From: Gibbsiella quercinecans | GTDB taxonomy: Bacteria; Pseudomonadota; Gammaproteobacteria; Enterobacterales; Enterobacteriaceae | Reading direction: 5' to 3' | NCBI RefSeq assembly: GCF_002291425.1 | Contig: NZ_CP014136.1 | Span: 2,542,001 to 2,606,000 of the forward strand | Length of the DNA stretch: 64,000 nucleotides | Shown here: in pieces, positions 45,554 through 57,615 of the stretch | Position numbering within the stretch: position 1 is the stretch's first letter | How the letters are laid out: every line of letters starts with the position of its first letter | Notes under the pieces: generated by a model | What the model was told of the DNA's origin: nothing | What the model saw: the letters and a program-made list of their open reading frames with translations, nothing else | The model's database searches: none | Program-made: the position numbers and the translations under genes

Positions 45554-47635
45554 TCAGGCGTTTGAATAGCGGGCTTTTTCTGGCAGCCAGCGCTCGATCA
45601 GCGCTCTGGCGTGTTCGGGGTAATGCTGGTGGATATGGCGCGCCACGCGCTGCACTTCCGGGATCAGTGCTTGATCGCGCAGCAAATCGGCCACCTTGAA
45701 TTCAGCGCTGCCGGTCTGGCGGGTGCCGAGCAGTTCGCCGGGGCCGCGGATTTCCAGATCGCGTTGGGCGATGATAAAGCCATCGTTGCTGTCGCGCAGT
45801 ACCTGCAGGCGCTTTTGCGCTGTTTTGCTCAGCGGGGTTTTGTACAGCAACACGCAGTGGGATGCCACAGCGCCACGGCCAACGCGGCCGCGCAGCTGGT
45901 GCAACTGCGCCAACCCCAGCCGCTCCGGGTTTTCAATAATCATCAGGCTGGCGTTCGGCACGTCGACGCCCACTTCGATCACCGTGGTGGCCACCAGCAA
46001 CTGCAGTTCGCCCTGCTTGAATGCCTGCATCACCGCCTGTTTTTCCTGCGGCTTCATGCGCCCATGCACCAGCGCCACGTTAAGCTCCGGCAGAGCGGCC
46101 TTCAATTCTTCCCAGGTGGCTTCCGCCGCCTGGGCCTCAAGCAGTTCGGATTCTTCTATCAGGGTGCAGACCCAGTAGGCCTGCCGGCTTTCCTCCAGGC
46201 AGGCGCTGCGCACCCGCTGGATAATGTCGGCGCGCCGCGTATCGGGGATGGCGACGGTGGTCACCGGCGTACGGCCCGGCGGCAGCTCGTCAATCACCGA
46301 GGTGTCCAGATCGGCATAGGCGGTCATGGCCAGCGTGCGTGGGATGGGCGTGGCGGTCATGATCAACTGGTGGGCATGGTAGCCTTGCTCTTCGCCTTTC
46401 TCCCACAGGGCAAGGCGCTGGTGCACGCCAAAGCGGTGCTGTTCATCGATAATCACCAATGCCAGCCCGTTAAACTGCACTTGCTCCTGGAAGATGGCAT
46501 GCGTGCCGACAACCATCGAGACTTCGCCGCTGGCGATGGCGTCCTGTTGCGCAATACGCGCTTTGCCTTTTTGCTTGCCGGCCAGCCACCCCACCTTGAT
46601 TCCCAGCGGTTCGAACCATTGGCGGAAGTTATTGGCATGCTGTTCGGCCAACAGCTCAGTGGGCGCCATCAGCGCCACCTGTTTACCGTGGGCGATGGCG
46701 TGCAGCGCCGCCAACGCGGCGACCAACGTTTTACCGGAGCCGACGTCGCCCTGCACCAGGCGCATCATCGGGAAAGGGTTTTGCATATCGGCTTCGATCT
46801 CGGCAACCACCCGTTGCTGCGCCCCAGTGGGCGAGAACGGCAACTGGGCCAGGAAGCGCGTTTTCAACTGGTCGTCCGGCAGCAGCGGCTGCGCCTGGTA
46901 GCGCTGCGCGCCGGCACGTACCGCCAGCATGCTCAGGTTGTGCGCCAGCAGCTCTTCCAGAATCAGGCGCCGTTGCGCCGGGTGTTTACCCTGTTCCAGA
47001 TCGGCCAGTTGGATATCCGGCGGCGGGCGGTGCAAGGTATGCAGCGCCTGCGGCAGGCTTATCAGGCCGGCGCTCAGTTCCGGCGGCAACAGTTCAGCGA
47101 TCGGGCAGGTATCAAGCAGCGCCAGCGCCTGGTCGGTCAGTTTGCGCAAGGTGGCCTGGCGCACGCCTTCGGTGGTTGGGTAAACCGGCGTCAGTGATTC
47201 CTGCAGCTCGACGTCGCTGTGATCTCCCTGAATGCGGTATTCCGGGTGGATGATTTCGGCGCCGTGGTTGCCGCGTTTGATTTCACCGTAGGCGGTAACG
47301 CGCCGGCCGGCCGCCAGGCTGTTTTTCATCGCCGCGTTGAAATTGAAAAAGCGCATGGTAAGAAGGCCGGTGCCGTCGCTGATTTGGCAGGTCAGCATGC
47401 GGCGGCGGCCAAAGCTGATGTCGCTGCGCAGCACTTCACCTTCAACGGTGGCGAAAATCCCGGGCAGCAGATCGTTTATGGGGTATAAGCGGGTACGGTC
47501 TTCGTAGCGCAACGGCAGGTGCAACAGCAGATCCTGGATGGTTTCCAGCCCGATTTTGGCCAGTTTGCCTGCCTGGCTGGCTCCTACCCCGGAAAGCGAG
47601 GTGAGCGGAACGGCGTCCAGCAGGCGGCCTTTCAT
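45554..47635 (-). CDS. recG: RecG, ATP-dependent DNA helicase
   Basis: 693 residues from ATG 47635 (MKGRLLDAVPL), the E. coli length. N-terminal wedge/OB domain, then superfamily-2 helicase: Walker A GDVGSGKT, motif II DEQHRFG, motif III TATPIPRT, motif VI QLRGRVGRG, and the C-terminal TRG region. Remodels stalled forks, R-loops and Holliday junctions. Overlaps the trmH stop (ATGA). Confidence 0.97.
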   Translation of the reverse strand: MKGRLLDAVPLTSLSGVGASQAGKLAKIGLETIQDLLLHLPLRYEDRTRLYPINDLLPGIFATVEGEVLRSDISFGRRRMLTCQISDGTGLLTMRFFNFNAAMKNSLAAGRRVTAYGEIKRGNHGAEIIHPEYRIQGDHSDVELQESLTPVYPTTEGVRQATLRKLTDQALALLDTCPIAELLPPELSAGLISLPQALHTLHRPPPDIQLADLEQGKHPAQRRLILEELLAHNLSMLAVRAGAQRYQAQPLLPDDQLKTRFLAQLPFSPTGAQQRVVAEIEADMQNPFPMMRLVQGDVGSGKTLVAALAALHAIAHGKQVALMAPTELLAEQHANNFRQWFEPLGIKVGWLAGKQKGKARIAQQDAIASGEVSMVVGTHAIFQEQVQFNGLALVIIDEQHRFGVHQRLALWEKGEEQGYHAHQLIMTATPIPRTLAMTAYADLDTSVIDELPPGRTPVTTVAIPDTRRADIIQRVRSACLEESRQAYWVCTLIEESELLEAQAAEATWEELKAALPELNVALVHGRMKPQEKQAVMQAFKQGELQLLVATTVIEVGVDVPNASLMIIENPERLGLAQLHQLRGRVGRGAVASHCVLLYKTPLSKTAQKRLQVLRDSNDGFIIAQRDLEIRGPGELLGTRQTGSAEFKVADLLRDQALIPEVQRVARHIHQHYPEHARALIERWLPEKARYSNA

Positions 47636-48330
47636 CTGCGCACCGCCGTTGCCTGCATGGTTGCCCACCATGTGTCGTCGGCAATCACCTGGCCCTGTTC
47701 GTCAATGTGCGGGCGCGGAAGCCCTTTGCGTTTGGCCACGTTGGCCAGCACCGGGTAACCGCCTTCAAACAGCAGGCGCTGTTGCTCTTCCTTATCCAGC
47801 ATACAGTGATCGCGCCGATACATGCCGGCGTTCTGCCGCTGGCGCTGCGCTTCGTAGAGGATCAGAGCCGCGGCGACGGAAACGTTAAGCGATTGCACCA
47901 TACCAATCATCGGAATAATGATATCGCGATCGGCCAGGGCTAAGGCTTCCGGCGTGATGCCGGTTTTTTCTTGCCCCAGCAGGATGCAGGTAGGCCGGGT
48001 GTAGTCGATTTCCCGGAAGTCCACGGCGCGCGGGGAGAGGTGAGTGGCCAGGATTTGCATGTCCTGGCCCTTCAGATGCGCGACGGCATCAGCGATTGAC
48101 GGGTGTGTTTTGACATTGACCCAGCTATTGCTGCCCGCGGCGGAAGACACCATGGTACGCATCCGTGCGGCTGGCCACACGGCATGCACCTGCGGCACGC
48201 CGACAGCATCGGCGGTGCGGATAATGGCGGCGACGTTATGCGGTTTGTGCACCTGTTCCATGCAGACGGACAAATCCGGCTGCCGGGTCGATAGCATTTC
48301 ACAAATCCGCGCATAGCGTTCTGGGCTCAT
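47632..48330 (-). CDS. trmH: TrmH (SpoU), tRNA Gm18 2'-O-methyltransferase
   Basis: 232 residues of the SPOUT family: motif 1 NVAAIIRTADAVG, motif 2 LGQEKTGIT, motif 3 MVQSLNVSVAAALILYE. Methylates G18 of tRNAs with SAM. Its stop overlaps recG and its start lies 5 bp after spoT, within a gmk-rpoZ-spoT-trmH-recG operon. Confidence 0.96.
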   Translation of the reverse strand: MSPERYARICEMLSTRQPDLSVCMEQVHKPHNVAAIIRTADAVGVPQVHAVWPAARMRTMVSSAAGSNSWVNVKTHPSIADAVAHLKGQDMQILATHLSPRAVDFREIDYTRPTCILLGQEKTGITPEALALADRDIIIPMIGMVQSLNVSVAAALILYEAQRQRQNAGMYRRDHCMLDKEEQQRLLFEGGYPVLANVAKRKGLPRPHIDEQGQVIADDTWWATMQATAVRR

Positions 48331-48335
48331 AAGCG

Positions 48336-50441
48336 CTAGTTTCGGTTACGGTTGACTTTAATCACATCCGGCATAATACGGATTTTACGCATAATGTTTG
48401 CCAAATGGACGCGATCGCGGGTGGTCAAGCGGATAAACACGCTGTATACCCGGCCGTCTTTCTCTTCGGTATTCAGGCTTTGAATATTGGATTCGGCCGC
48501 ATTGATGGCCGCCGTCAGGTTGGCCAGCGCGCCCTGATGGTTGAGCATATCCACTTTAATTTCGGCAATGAATTCCTGCTCGGTTTGCTTATCCCATTCG
48601 ACCGCCATGAACTTTTCCGGTTCCTTTTGGTAACCGCGGATATTACGGCAGGATTCATGGTGGATAACCAGCCCTTTCCCTGGGCTGACGTGGGCGATGA
48701 TTGGATCGCCAGGAATCGGCCGGCAGCATTTGGCGAAGGTGATCAACACGCCGTCTGCGCCTTTGATCGCCAGGTTGCGCACGCCGGAAGCCGCACCCAG
48801 GCTGGATTGTTCGCCCTGCAGGTTTTTCGCCACCACCACGCTCATGGCATTGCCCAGGCCAATTTCCGCCAGCAGATCGTCAAAGCTTGCCAGCTTCATA
48901 CGATCCAGCTCGTGCTGGATATTGGCCGGCGGAATTTCCGCCAGCTTGCGGCTGCCGCCCAGCGCGTGGCCCAATAGACGGCGGCCAAGGCCAACAGAAT
49001 CGTCGCGCTTGAGGTTCTTCAACATCTGGCGGATTTTGGCGCGCGCTTTCGAGCTGACGACAAAGTTCAACCAGGCGGCGTTAGGCCGCGCGCCCGGCGC
49101 CGTGATAATTTCCACTGCCTGCCCGCTGCTTAGCGCCTGCGAAAGGGGATAAGGCTGGCGGTCTACGCGCGCGCCCACGCAGGCATGGCCGATGTCGGTG
49201 TGCACCGCATAGGCAAAATCGACCGGCGTTGCGCCCGCCGGCAGTTCGACGATGCGCCCTTCCGGCGTGAAGACGTAAATCTCATCCGGGAACAGATCGG
49301 ATTTTACGCTCTCAATAAATTCAAACGAGCTGCCGGCGCTTTGCTGCAGTTCCAGCAGGCTCTGCATCCAGCGCTGGGCGCGGATTTGCGCGGTGGTGCC
49401 GGTTTCGCCCTGCTCTTTATACGCCCAGTGCGCGGCAACCCCCATTTCGGCCATCTGATCCATGTCTTCGGTACGGATCTGAATCTCGACCGGCACGCCG
49501 TGCGGCCCAATCAGCGAGGTGTGCAGCGACTGGTAGCCGTTCGCCTTGGGGATAGCGATATAGTCTTTAACCCGGCCCGGGCGCGGTTTGTACAGGCTGT
49601 GTGCCTGGCCCAGCACGCGGTAGCAGGTATCCACGTCTTTGACGATCACCCGGAAGGCATAAATATCCATAATCGAATGGAAACGCTGCTCTTTCAGGTG
49701 CATCTTGCAATAAATGGAATAGAGGTGCTTTTCTCGCCCGCTGACGCGGCAGGGGATACCCGCTTCGGTCAGGCGCCCTTCGATCTCAGAAAGAATCTTC
49801 TGGATCATTTCCTTACGATTACCGCGCGCGGCTTTCACCACTTCTTTAATGACGCGGTAGCGGTTTGGATAAAGGGCTTCAAAACCCAGCTCTTCCAGCT
49901 CGGTTTTCAGGTGATGGATGCCCAGGCGGTGGGCCAACGGGCTATAGATTTCCAGGGTTTCACGCGCGATACGGCGCCGTTTATCGGGCCGCAGCGAACC
50001 GAGGGTGCGCATGTTATGCGTGCGGTCGGCCAGTTTGATGAGCACCACGCGGATGTCTTGCACCATCGCCATGATCATCTTGCGGAAGTTTTCCGCCTGC
50101 GCTTCTTTCTTATCCTGGAATTTCAGCTTGTCGAGCTTGGAGACGCCTTCAACCAGTTCGGCGACGCTTTTGCCGAACAGCTGTTCCATGTCCTGATAGG
50201 TGGCTGGCGTGTCTTCAATGACATCGTGCAACAGCGCGGCCATCAGCGTCTCATGATCAAGACGCATCTCCGCCAGAATGCATGCCACCGCGACAGGATG
50301 GGTGATGTAGGGCTCACCGCTGGAGCGTGTCTGGCCCTCGTGAGCATCACGTGCAACGAGGTATGCCTGTTTGAGGCGCTTAATCTGGTCCTCAGGCAGG
50401 TAACGTTGAATCAGCAGATTCAGGCTTTCAAACAGGTACAA
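48336..50441 (-). CDS. spoT: SpoT, bifunctional (p)ppGpp hydrolase/synthetase
   Basis: 701 residues. N-terminal HD hydrolase (HDVIEDT near residue 73), synthetase domain, TGS domain (VFTPEGRIVELPAGATPVDFA), helical linker and C-terminal ACT domain. Main ppGpp hydrolase, with starvation-induced synthesis. Starts 21 bp after rpoZ. Length and domain order are as in E. coli. Confidence 0.97.
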   Translation of the reverse strand: MYLFESLNLLIQRYLPEDQIKRLKQAYLVARDAHEGQTRSSGEPYITHPVAVACILAEMRLDHETLMAALLHDVIEDTPATYQDMEQLFGKSVAELVEGVSKLDKLKFQDKKEAQAENFRKMIMAMVQDIRVVLIKLADRTHNMRTLGSLRPDKRRRIARETLEIYSPLAHRLGIHHLKTELEELGFEALYPNRYRVIKEVVKAARGNRKEMIQKILSEIEGRLTEAGIPCRVSGREKHLYSIYCKMHLKEQRFHSIMDIYAFRVIVKDVDTCYRVLGQAHSLYKPRPGRVKDYIAIPKANGYQSLHTSLIGPHGVPVEIQIRTEDMDQMAEMGVAAHWAYKEQGETGTTAQIRAQRWMQSLLELQQSAGSSFEFIESVKSDLFPDEIYVFTPEGRIVELPAGATPVDFAYAVHTDIGHACVGARVDRQPYPLSQALSSGQAVEIITAPGARPNAAWLNFVVSSKARAKIRQMLKNLKRDDSVGLGRRLLGHALGGSRKLAEIPPANIQHELDRMKLASFDDLLAEIGLGNAMSVVVAKNLQGEQSSLGAASGVRNLAIKGADGVLITFAKCCRPIPGDPIIAHVSPGKGLVIHHESCRNIRGYQKEPEKFMAVEWDKQTEQEFIAEIKVDMLNHQGALANLTAAINAAESNIQSLNTEEKDGRVYSVFIRLTTRDRVHLANIMRKIRIMPDVIKVNRNRN

Positions 50442-50462
50442 AGCAGACTCGCAGTCTAAATA

Positions 50463-50738
50463 TTAACGACGGCCTTCAGCAATGGCAGTTACCGCTTGGA
50501 TCTCTGCGGCTTCTTGCTCTTGCTGTTCCTGGCGCTCACGGACATCAAGGATCTGATTGTTGATCAAGCCTTCTTCGATTTCGCGCAGGGCGATAACGGT
50601 GTACTTGTCATTCTCTTCAGGAACCAGCGCTTCTTTGCCGCCAACCTGGATTTGACGTGCCCGACGAGCAGCGACCAACACCAGGTCAAAACGGTTACCA
50701 ATTTTCTCTACAGCGTCTTGAACAGTTACGCGTGCCAT
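50463..50738 (-). CDS. rpoZ: RNA polymerase omega subunit
   Basis: 91 residues as in E. coli ([20 protein letters not shown]). Helps beta' fold and forms ppGpp site 1 of RNA polymerase with beta', which fits its operon with spoT. Confidence 0.97.
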   Translation of the reverse strand: MARVTVQDAVEKIGNRFDLVLVAARRARQIQVGGKEALVPEENDKYTVIALREIEEGLINNQILDVRERQEQQEQEAAEIQAVTAIAEGRR

Positions 50739-50792
50739 ATTTGTGCTACTCCACAGGTGACGAAAAGACTGGGCATGATACTGAAACTGCCG

Positions 50793-51488
<696 letters not shown>

Positions 51489-51548
51489 CTAAAGCGCCTG
51501 ATGCAGCGCTACCTCGCATTTTGCTTGCTGCTTTGTGCAAAAAAATAG

Positions 51549-51569
51549 GCGCAAAAACCCATTTTGCGC
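51549..51569. promoter_or_regulatory. Perfect inverted repeat in the gmk-ligB gap
   Basis: GCGCAAAA, ACCCA, TTTTGCGC: an 8-bp palindrome 133 bp upstream of gmk and 130 bp upstream of ligB. It could be a shared operator or a cruciform/hairpin. No regulator can be named. Confidence 0.4.
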
Positions 51570-51602
51570 AGATTATCGCGAAATATCCGATGGTTTTTGT
51601 AA

Positions 51603-54048
<2,446 letters not shown>

Positions 54049-54305
54049 CAGGGTGTTGTCTGTTGGGGTAAAAGGTTTTGTGCCATGCAGGGTAATCGGC
54101 CCGGGGCGATGCGACTATTGATTTTTTCTAACGATATGCCTTTCGGATTAGATTATTTTATTATCAGGGCGCCGGAATGGCTTTGTAGATGGTCATGCTG
54201 GTATGCATGGTTATATTGAATCATTACTTATTTTGCTTTCTATGGGTGATGGCGTGTTTTTCCCCGCGCCAGAGGCGCAGGAATTTGTTGGATTAAGGAA
54301 TAGAG

Positions 54306-54743
54306 ATGAAAACACCATACATGGCGGCGTTTATCGCGGCTTCCCTTCTGTTTTTAAACGGGTGTGCCGCACCCACGGCGCAACGCGCGGAGCCGAAAAC
54401 GGCGATGGCCTGTAGCGTTGGCGAACCCATGATGAAAACCACGTTATTCTTTGGGCTGAATCGCCCATCGGGGCCGGTGATTAGCGCCCAGGAATGGCAG
54501 CGCTTTGTCGATCAGCAGGTTACGCCGCGTTTTAAAGAGGGCTTATCGGTGTTTGACGCCAAAGGCCAATGGCTGGGGAACGACGGCAAGCTGGCGCGTG
54601 AGAACAGCAAGGCATTAATGTTGATCCACCCAGCGGGAAAAGACACCGAAGCGAATATCGAGGCGTTACGCACCCTCTATAAACAGCAGTTTGCCCAGGA
54701 TTCGGTGATGCGTGAGGATGCGCAGGTCTGCGTCGCATTTTAA
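54306..54743 (+). CDS. DUF3574-type putative lipoprotein
   Basis: 145 residues. Signal peptide with lipobox LNGC (Cys near residue 20), so probably an outer-membrane lipoprotein. The remainder (KTTLFFGLNRPSGPVISAQEWQRF, RENSKALMLIHP) fits DUF3574, of unknown function. Shine-Dalgarno AAGGA upstream. It stands alone between yicG and a convergent nupC, with a strong hairpin after its stop. No E. coli counterpart at this position. Confidence 0.8.
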   Translation: MKTPYMAAFIAASLLFLNGCAAPTAQRAEPKTAMACSVGEPMMKTTLFFGLNRPSGPVISAQEWQRFVDQQVTPRFKEGLSVFDAKGQWLGNDGKLARENSKALMLIHPAGKDTEANIEALRTLYKQQFAQDSVMREDAQVCVAF

Positions 54744-54745
54744 AT

Positions 54746-54776
54746 ATGCCCCGGCCGGTGCGGCGGCCGGGGGCAT
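54746..54776. terminator. Inverted repeat between the DUF3574 gene and nupC
   Basis: ATGCCCCGGCCG, GTGCGG, CGGCCGGGGGCAT: a long GC-rich stem (one bulged G) between convergent stops. The U-tract is poor, so termination is probable but not certain. Confidence 0.6.
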
Positions 54777-54778
54777 GC

Positions 54779-55963
54779 TTACAGCACCAGCCCGGCGATG
54801 GCGGCTGAAAGTAGGCTCACCAGCGTTGAACCGTAAACCAGCTTGAGGCCAAAGCGGGAAACCACGTTGCCCTGTTGTTCGTTAAGGCCTTTGATCGCGC
54901 CGGCAATGATGCCGATAGACGCAAAGTTGGCAAACGACACCAGGAACACCGACAGGATACCCACGCCGCGCGGGCTCATTTCCGCCGCGATTTTTTTCAG
55001 CTCGATCATGGCGACAAATTCATTGGCCACCAGCTTGGTAGCCATAATACTGCCGGCGTGCAATGCATCCTGCGCCGGGATGCCGACCAGCCACGCCAGC
55101 GGATAGAACACATAGCCGAGCATCTGCTGGAAGCTGATGCCGAAGATGCCGGAGAAAATCGCGTTTACGGCGGCGATCAGCGCAATAAAGCCAATCAGCA
55201 TTGCCGTAATAATCATCGCAATCTTGAAACCGGCCAGGATATATTCCCCCAGCATCTCGAAAAAGCTCTGATCCTCATGCAGCTTATTGAGCTTTAACTC
55301 TGGTTCATCGTCTACCTGGTAGGGGTTGATGATGGAAAGAATGACGAATGTGCTGAACATATTCAGGATCAGCGCGGCGACCACGTATTTTGCGTCAATC
55401 ATCGCCATATAGGCGCCGACGATCGACATGGAAACCGTGGACATGGCGGTCGCGGCCATGGTGTACATGCGGCGTGGGGAGATATCGCCAATGATGCCCT
55501 TATAGGCGATAAAATTCTCCGATTGCCCCAGCGCCAGCGTGCTGACTGCGTTAAACGATTCCAGCTTGCCCATGCCGTTTACTTTGGCCAGCAGGGTGCC
55601 GATAACGCGAATAATCAGCGGCAGAATACGGAAGTGCTGCAAAATACCAATCAGCACGGAAATAAAGATGATGGGGCACAGAACGCCGAGGAAAATAAAC
55701 GACATGCCTTCTTTGCTCATGCCCCCGAAAACGAAGTTTGAGCCTTCTGCGGCGAAGGTCAGCAGCAGCTCAAAGAAGCCGGCGACGTGTTTAATCACGC
55801 TAAGCCCGCTGGCCGCATGCAGAAAGAAATAGGCCAGCGCCCCTTCAATCACTAACAGTTGAACAATATAGCGTGGGCGGATTTTTTTGCGGTCATTGCT
55901 GACCAGTAATGCCAATGCGAAGATAACCACCAGGGCGAGAAGAAATTGCAAAATTTGTGGCAT
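54779..55963 (-). CDS. nupC: NupC-family concentrative nucleoside transporter
   Basis: 394 residues from ATG 55963 ([13 protein letters not shown]), GGAAG upstream; E. coli NupC has 400. Very similar along its whole length: [45 protein letters not shown] and [15 protein letters not shown]+-coupled import of nucleosides. Whether this is the sole nupC or an extra copy cannot be told here; the E. coli gene has other neighbours. Confidence 0.9.
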   Translation of the reverse strand: MPQILQFLLALVVIFALALLVSNDRKKIRPRYIVQLLVIEGALAYFFLHAASGLSVIKHVAGFFELLLTFAAEGSNFVFGGMSKEGMSFIFLGVLCPIIFISVLIGILQHFRILPLIIRVIGTLLAKVNGMGKLESFNAVSTLALGQSENFIAYKGIIGDISPRRMYTMAATAMSTVSMSIVGAYMAMIDAKYVVAALILNMFSTFVILSIINPYQVDDEPELKLNKLHEDQSFFEMLGEYILAGFKIAMIITAMLIGFIALIAAVNAIFSGIFGISFQQMLGYVFYPLAWLVGIPAQDALHAGSIMATKLVANEFVAMIELKKIAAEMSPRGVGILSVFLVSFANFASIGIIAGAIKGLNEQQGNVVSRFGLKLVYGSTLVSLLSAAIAGLVL

Positions 55964-56257
55964 AAAGGCTTCCGTATGAAGTGCAGGCCAGAAAAAACAC
56001 ATTTAGCCACAGCCTTTCCTATCTTTCAGTAGATTAGGTGATAATTAGAATAAAATACTTTCGGCGCAGAGGATGGCTTATGGATTGTCGTTGCCAGATA
56101 AACACCGGCAGTATTTCATAAATCTTATTTACCTATGATGGCGGGGAGTGATGCCCGCAATACCGTTAGCCACGGCCGGTTTCCGGCTAAGCCATGCGCC
56201 TTATACAAGGCTGGCGCAGGCACGCTTGCGGCGGGGGTGCCTGCTTCTGCCGGTGGA

Positions 56258-56851
56258 TTAAAAGGTTACCGGCGTGTTCACCCACAGCACCCGGGCGACA
56301 ACGGTCCCTGGATTGCGGTAACCGTGCGGCACATGGCTGGGGAAATAAAATGAGTCACCGGGTTCTAGGTGCCAGATGTCCTCACCCAGATGCAGTTCGA
56401 GCTCACCTTCTAATACATAGCCCATTTCCTCCCCGTGGTGCTCTATCTGGCCATCGCTCGCCACCCCGGGTTCGATGATATGGATGTTGCCTTGCAGCAG
56501 CCCGCCTTTATGGTGGTAGGTCAGGTTCTCTAACTCGATACCGCCTTTTTTATTGCGCTGTAGGAAATGTTTGCGCCGGCGCTGTTGTGGTTTCATCACC
56601 GGCGCTTCGGCCACCCAGTCTTCCGCCATCAGATCGGCGATGCTGGTTTCCAGTGCGCTGGCCAGCCGGTGCAGCATTGCTAATGATGGGCTGGCTGCTT
56701 CGTTTTCCAGCTTCGAGAGCAGGCTTTCCGAACACTTCACCTTTTGCGCCAATTGCTTGAGCGTCATTTCCTGTGCAAGACGCGCATGGCGCAAGCGCAT
56801 TCCCAAACTGGTAAAAGAGGCGGAGGGTTTAGGCTCGTTGTTTTTTTTCAT
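56258..56851 (-). CDS. XRE-cupin transcription regulator (PuuR-like)
   Basis: 197 residues: N-terminal XRE HTH (about 17-72, LKQLAQKVKCSESLLSKLE) and C-terminal cupin sensor (about 115-190, HHGEEMGYVLEGELELH, then PGDSFYFPSHVPHGYRN with metal-type histidines). Lies 62 bp downstream of the DUF1989 gene on the same strand and is probably the regulator of that operon. A hairpin lies in the gap. The effector is presumably the imported compound or its breakdown product. Confidence 0.88.
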   Translation of the reverse strand: MKKNNEPKPSASFTSLGMRLRHARLAQEMTLKQLAQKVKCSESLLSKLENEAASPSLAMLHRLASALETSIADLMAEDWVAEAPVMKPQQRRRKHFLQRNKKGGIELENLTYHHKGGLLQGNIHIIEPGVASDGQIEHHGEEMGYVLEGELELHLGEDIWHLEPGDSFYFPSHVPHGYRNPGTVVARVLWVNTPVTF

Positions 56852-56882
56852 GTCGTGCTTTCAGCCAATGAGTCAATGAAAT

Positions 56883-56900
56883 GCCCGCCGGCAGGCGGGC
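56883..56900 (-). terminator. Hairpin between the DUF1989 gene and the XRE-cupin gene
   Basis: GCCCGCC, GGCA, GGCGGGC: a 7-bp GC stem; on the minus strand it is followed by ATTTCATT. A partial terminator or attenuator separating structural genes from the regulator. Confidence 0.5.
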
Positions 56901-56913
56901 TTGGAACGCCCCG

Positions 56914-57615
56914 TTAAACCATTACTTTAAATTGAATTTCTTTGGGTGAACAGCCATTGATTGGCACAATGTCTTGTGGGCAGGCAGACATTACCACCAC
57001 GCAATCCAGCTCGGCGCGGATTTCAACATAGTCGCCCGGTTTACTGACGGTGGGCAACCAGGAAATCGTGTAGTCAGGGTTCACCGGCGTATTCATCCAC
57101 AGGTTTAGCGGCTGGGGGACTTCGCGGGCGCGTAAGCCAATGGCGTTAAGCGCCATGCGCATGTTGTCGGCGCAGCTGTCATGGTATTCCGTAATGCCCA
57201 TATTGGTGTAGCGGAACAGATCACAGGCGGCGATCAGGGTGTCGTGCACTCCCGGCGAGGTATCGCTCAACAGGGTGCCGATGGGGCGGCGTTGGTTGGT
57301 GACCAGCGCATCCCCCGGTTTGGGGATGATTTTATCGATAAAGGCACGGGTATGCTCCATCGAGGCGAATTCGCTCAGATCATCGCTGTTGAACAGCCAG
57401 GTGTCGCATACCTGGCTACCGGGGGTATTAATGATTTGGATCACCTGGCCTTTTTTCAGGCGCACCGCCCGGCCGCAGCGCGGTGGGATGGTATACAGCT
57501 CGCCGGGCACCGGCGTGCCGTCAGCGGAGATCGGGGAGGTGGCGGTGGCGTTCAGCCCCAGCGCATTGCCGTTGTCTTTGTTGCAGCAGGCTGGATATTG
57601 CGTGGTGGTGGTCAT
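56914..57615 (-). CDS. DUF1989 (urea carboxylase-associated family) protein
   Basis: 233 residues. Conserved blocks QVCDTWLFN, SMEHTR, SPGVHDTLIAACD and YHDSCADNMRMAL, with His/Cys residues suited to metal binding. The family accompanies urea carboxylases; two members form carboxyguanidine deiminase in guanidine breakdown. Here there is one copy and no carboxylase. Its ATG overlaps the stop of the upstream hydrolase gene, so it likely acts in the same pathway, perhaps as a C-N hydrolase on a ureido or guanidino intermediate (inference). Confidence 0.85.
   Translation of the reverse strand: MTTTTQYPACCNKDNGNALGLNATATSPISADGTPVPGELYTIPPRCGRAVRLKKGQVIQIINTPGSQVCDTWLFNSDDLSEFASMEHTRAFIDKIIPKPGDALVTNQRRPIGTLLSDTSPGVHDTLIAACDLFRYTNMGITEYHDSCADNMRMALNAIGLRAREVPQPLNLWMNTPVNPDYTISWLPTVSKPGDYVEIRAELDCVVVMSACPQDIVPINGCSPKEIQFKVMV

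Noticed and set aside
44551-45699. 382-codon open frame opposite xanP
   Set aside because: Shadow frame rich in His, Gln and Arg, crossing the xanP promoter region.
45611-47197. 528-codon open frame on the plus strand opposite recG
   Set aside because: Antisense shadow of recG; composition artefactual and no motif.
49185-50459. 424-codon open frame opposite spoT
   Set aside because: Antisense shadow of spoT; no domain or ribosome site.
54203-54415. 70-codon frame upstream of the DUF3574 gene
   Set aside because: Different frame through the lipoprotein signal peptide; the lipobox ORF with Shine-Dalgarno is the real gene.
56135-56353. 72-codon frame between nupC and the XRE-cupin gene
   Set aside because: Overlaps the 3' end of the regulator antisense and shows no family features.
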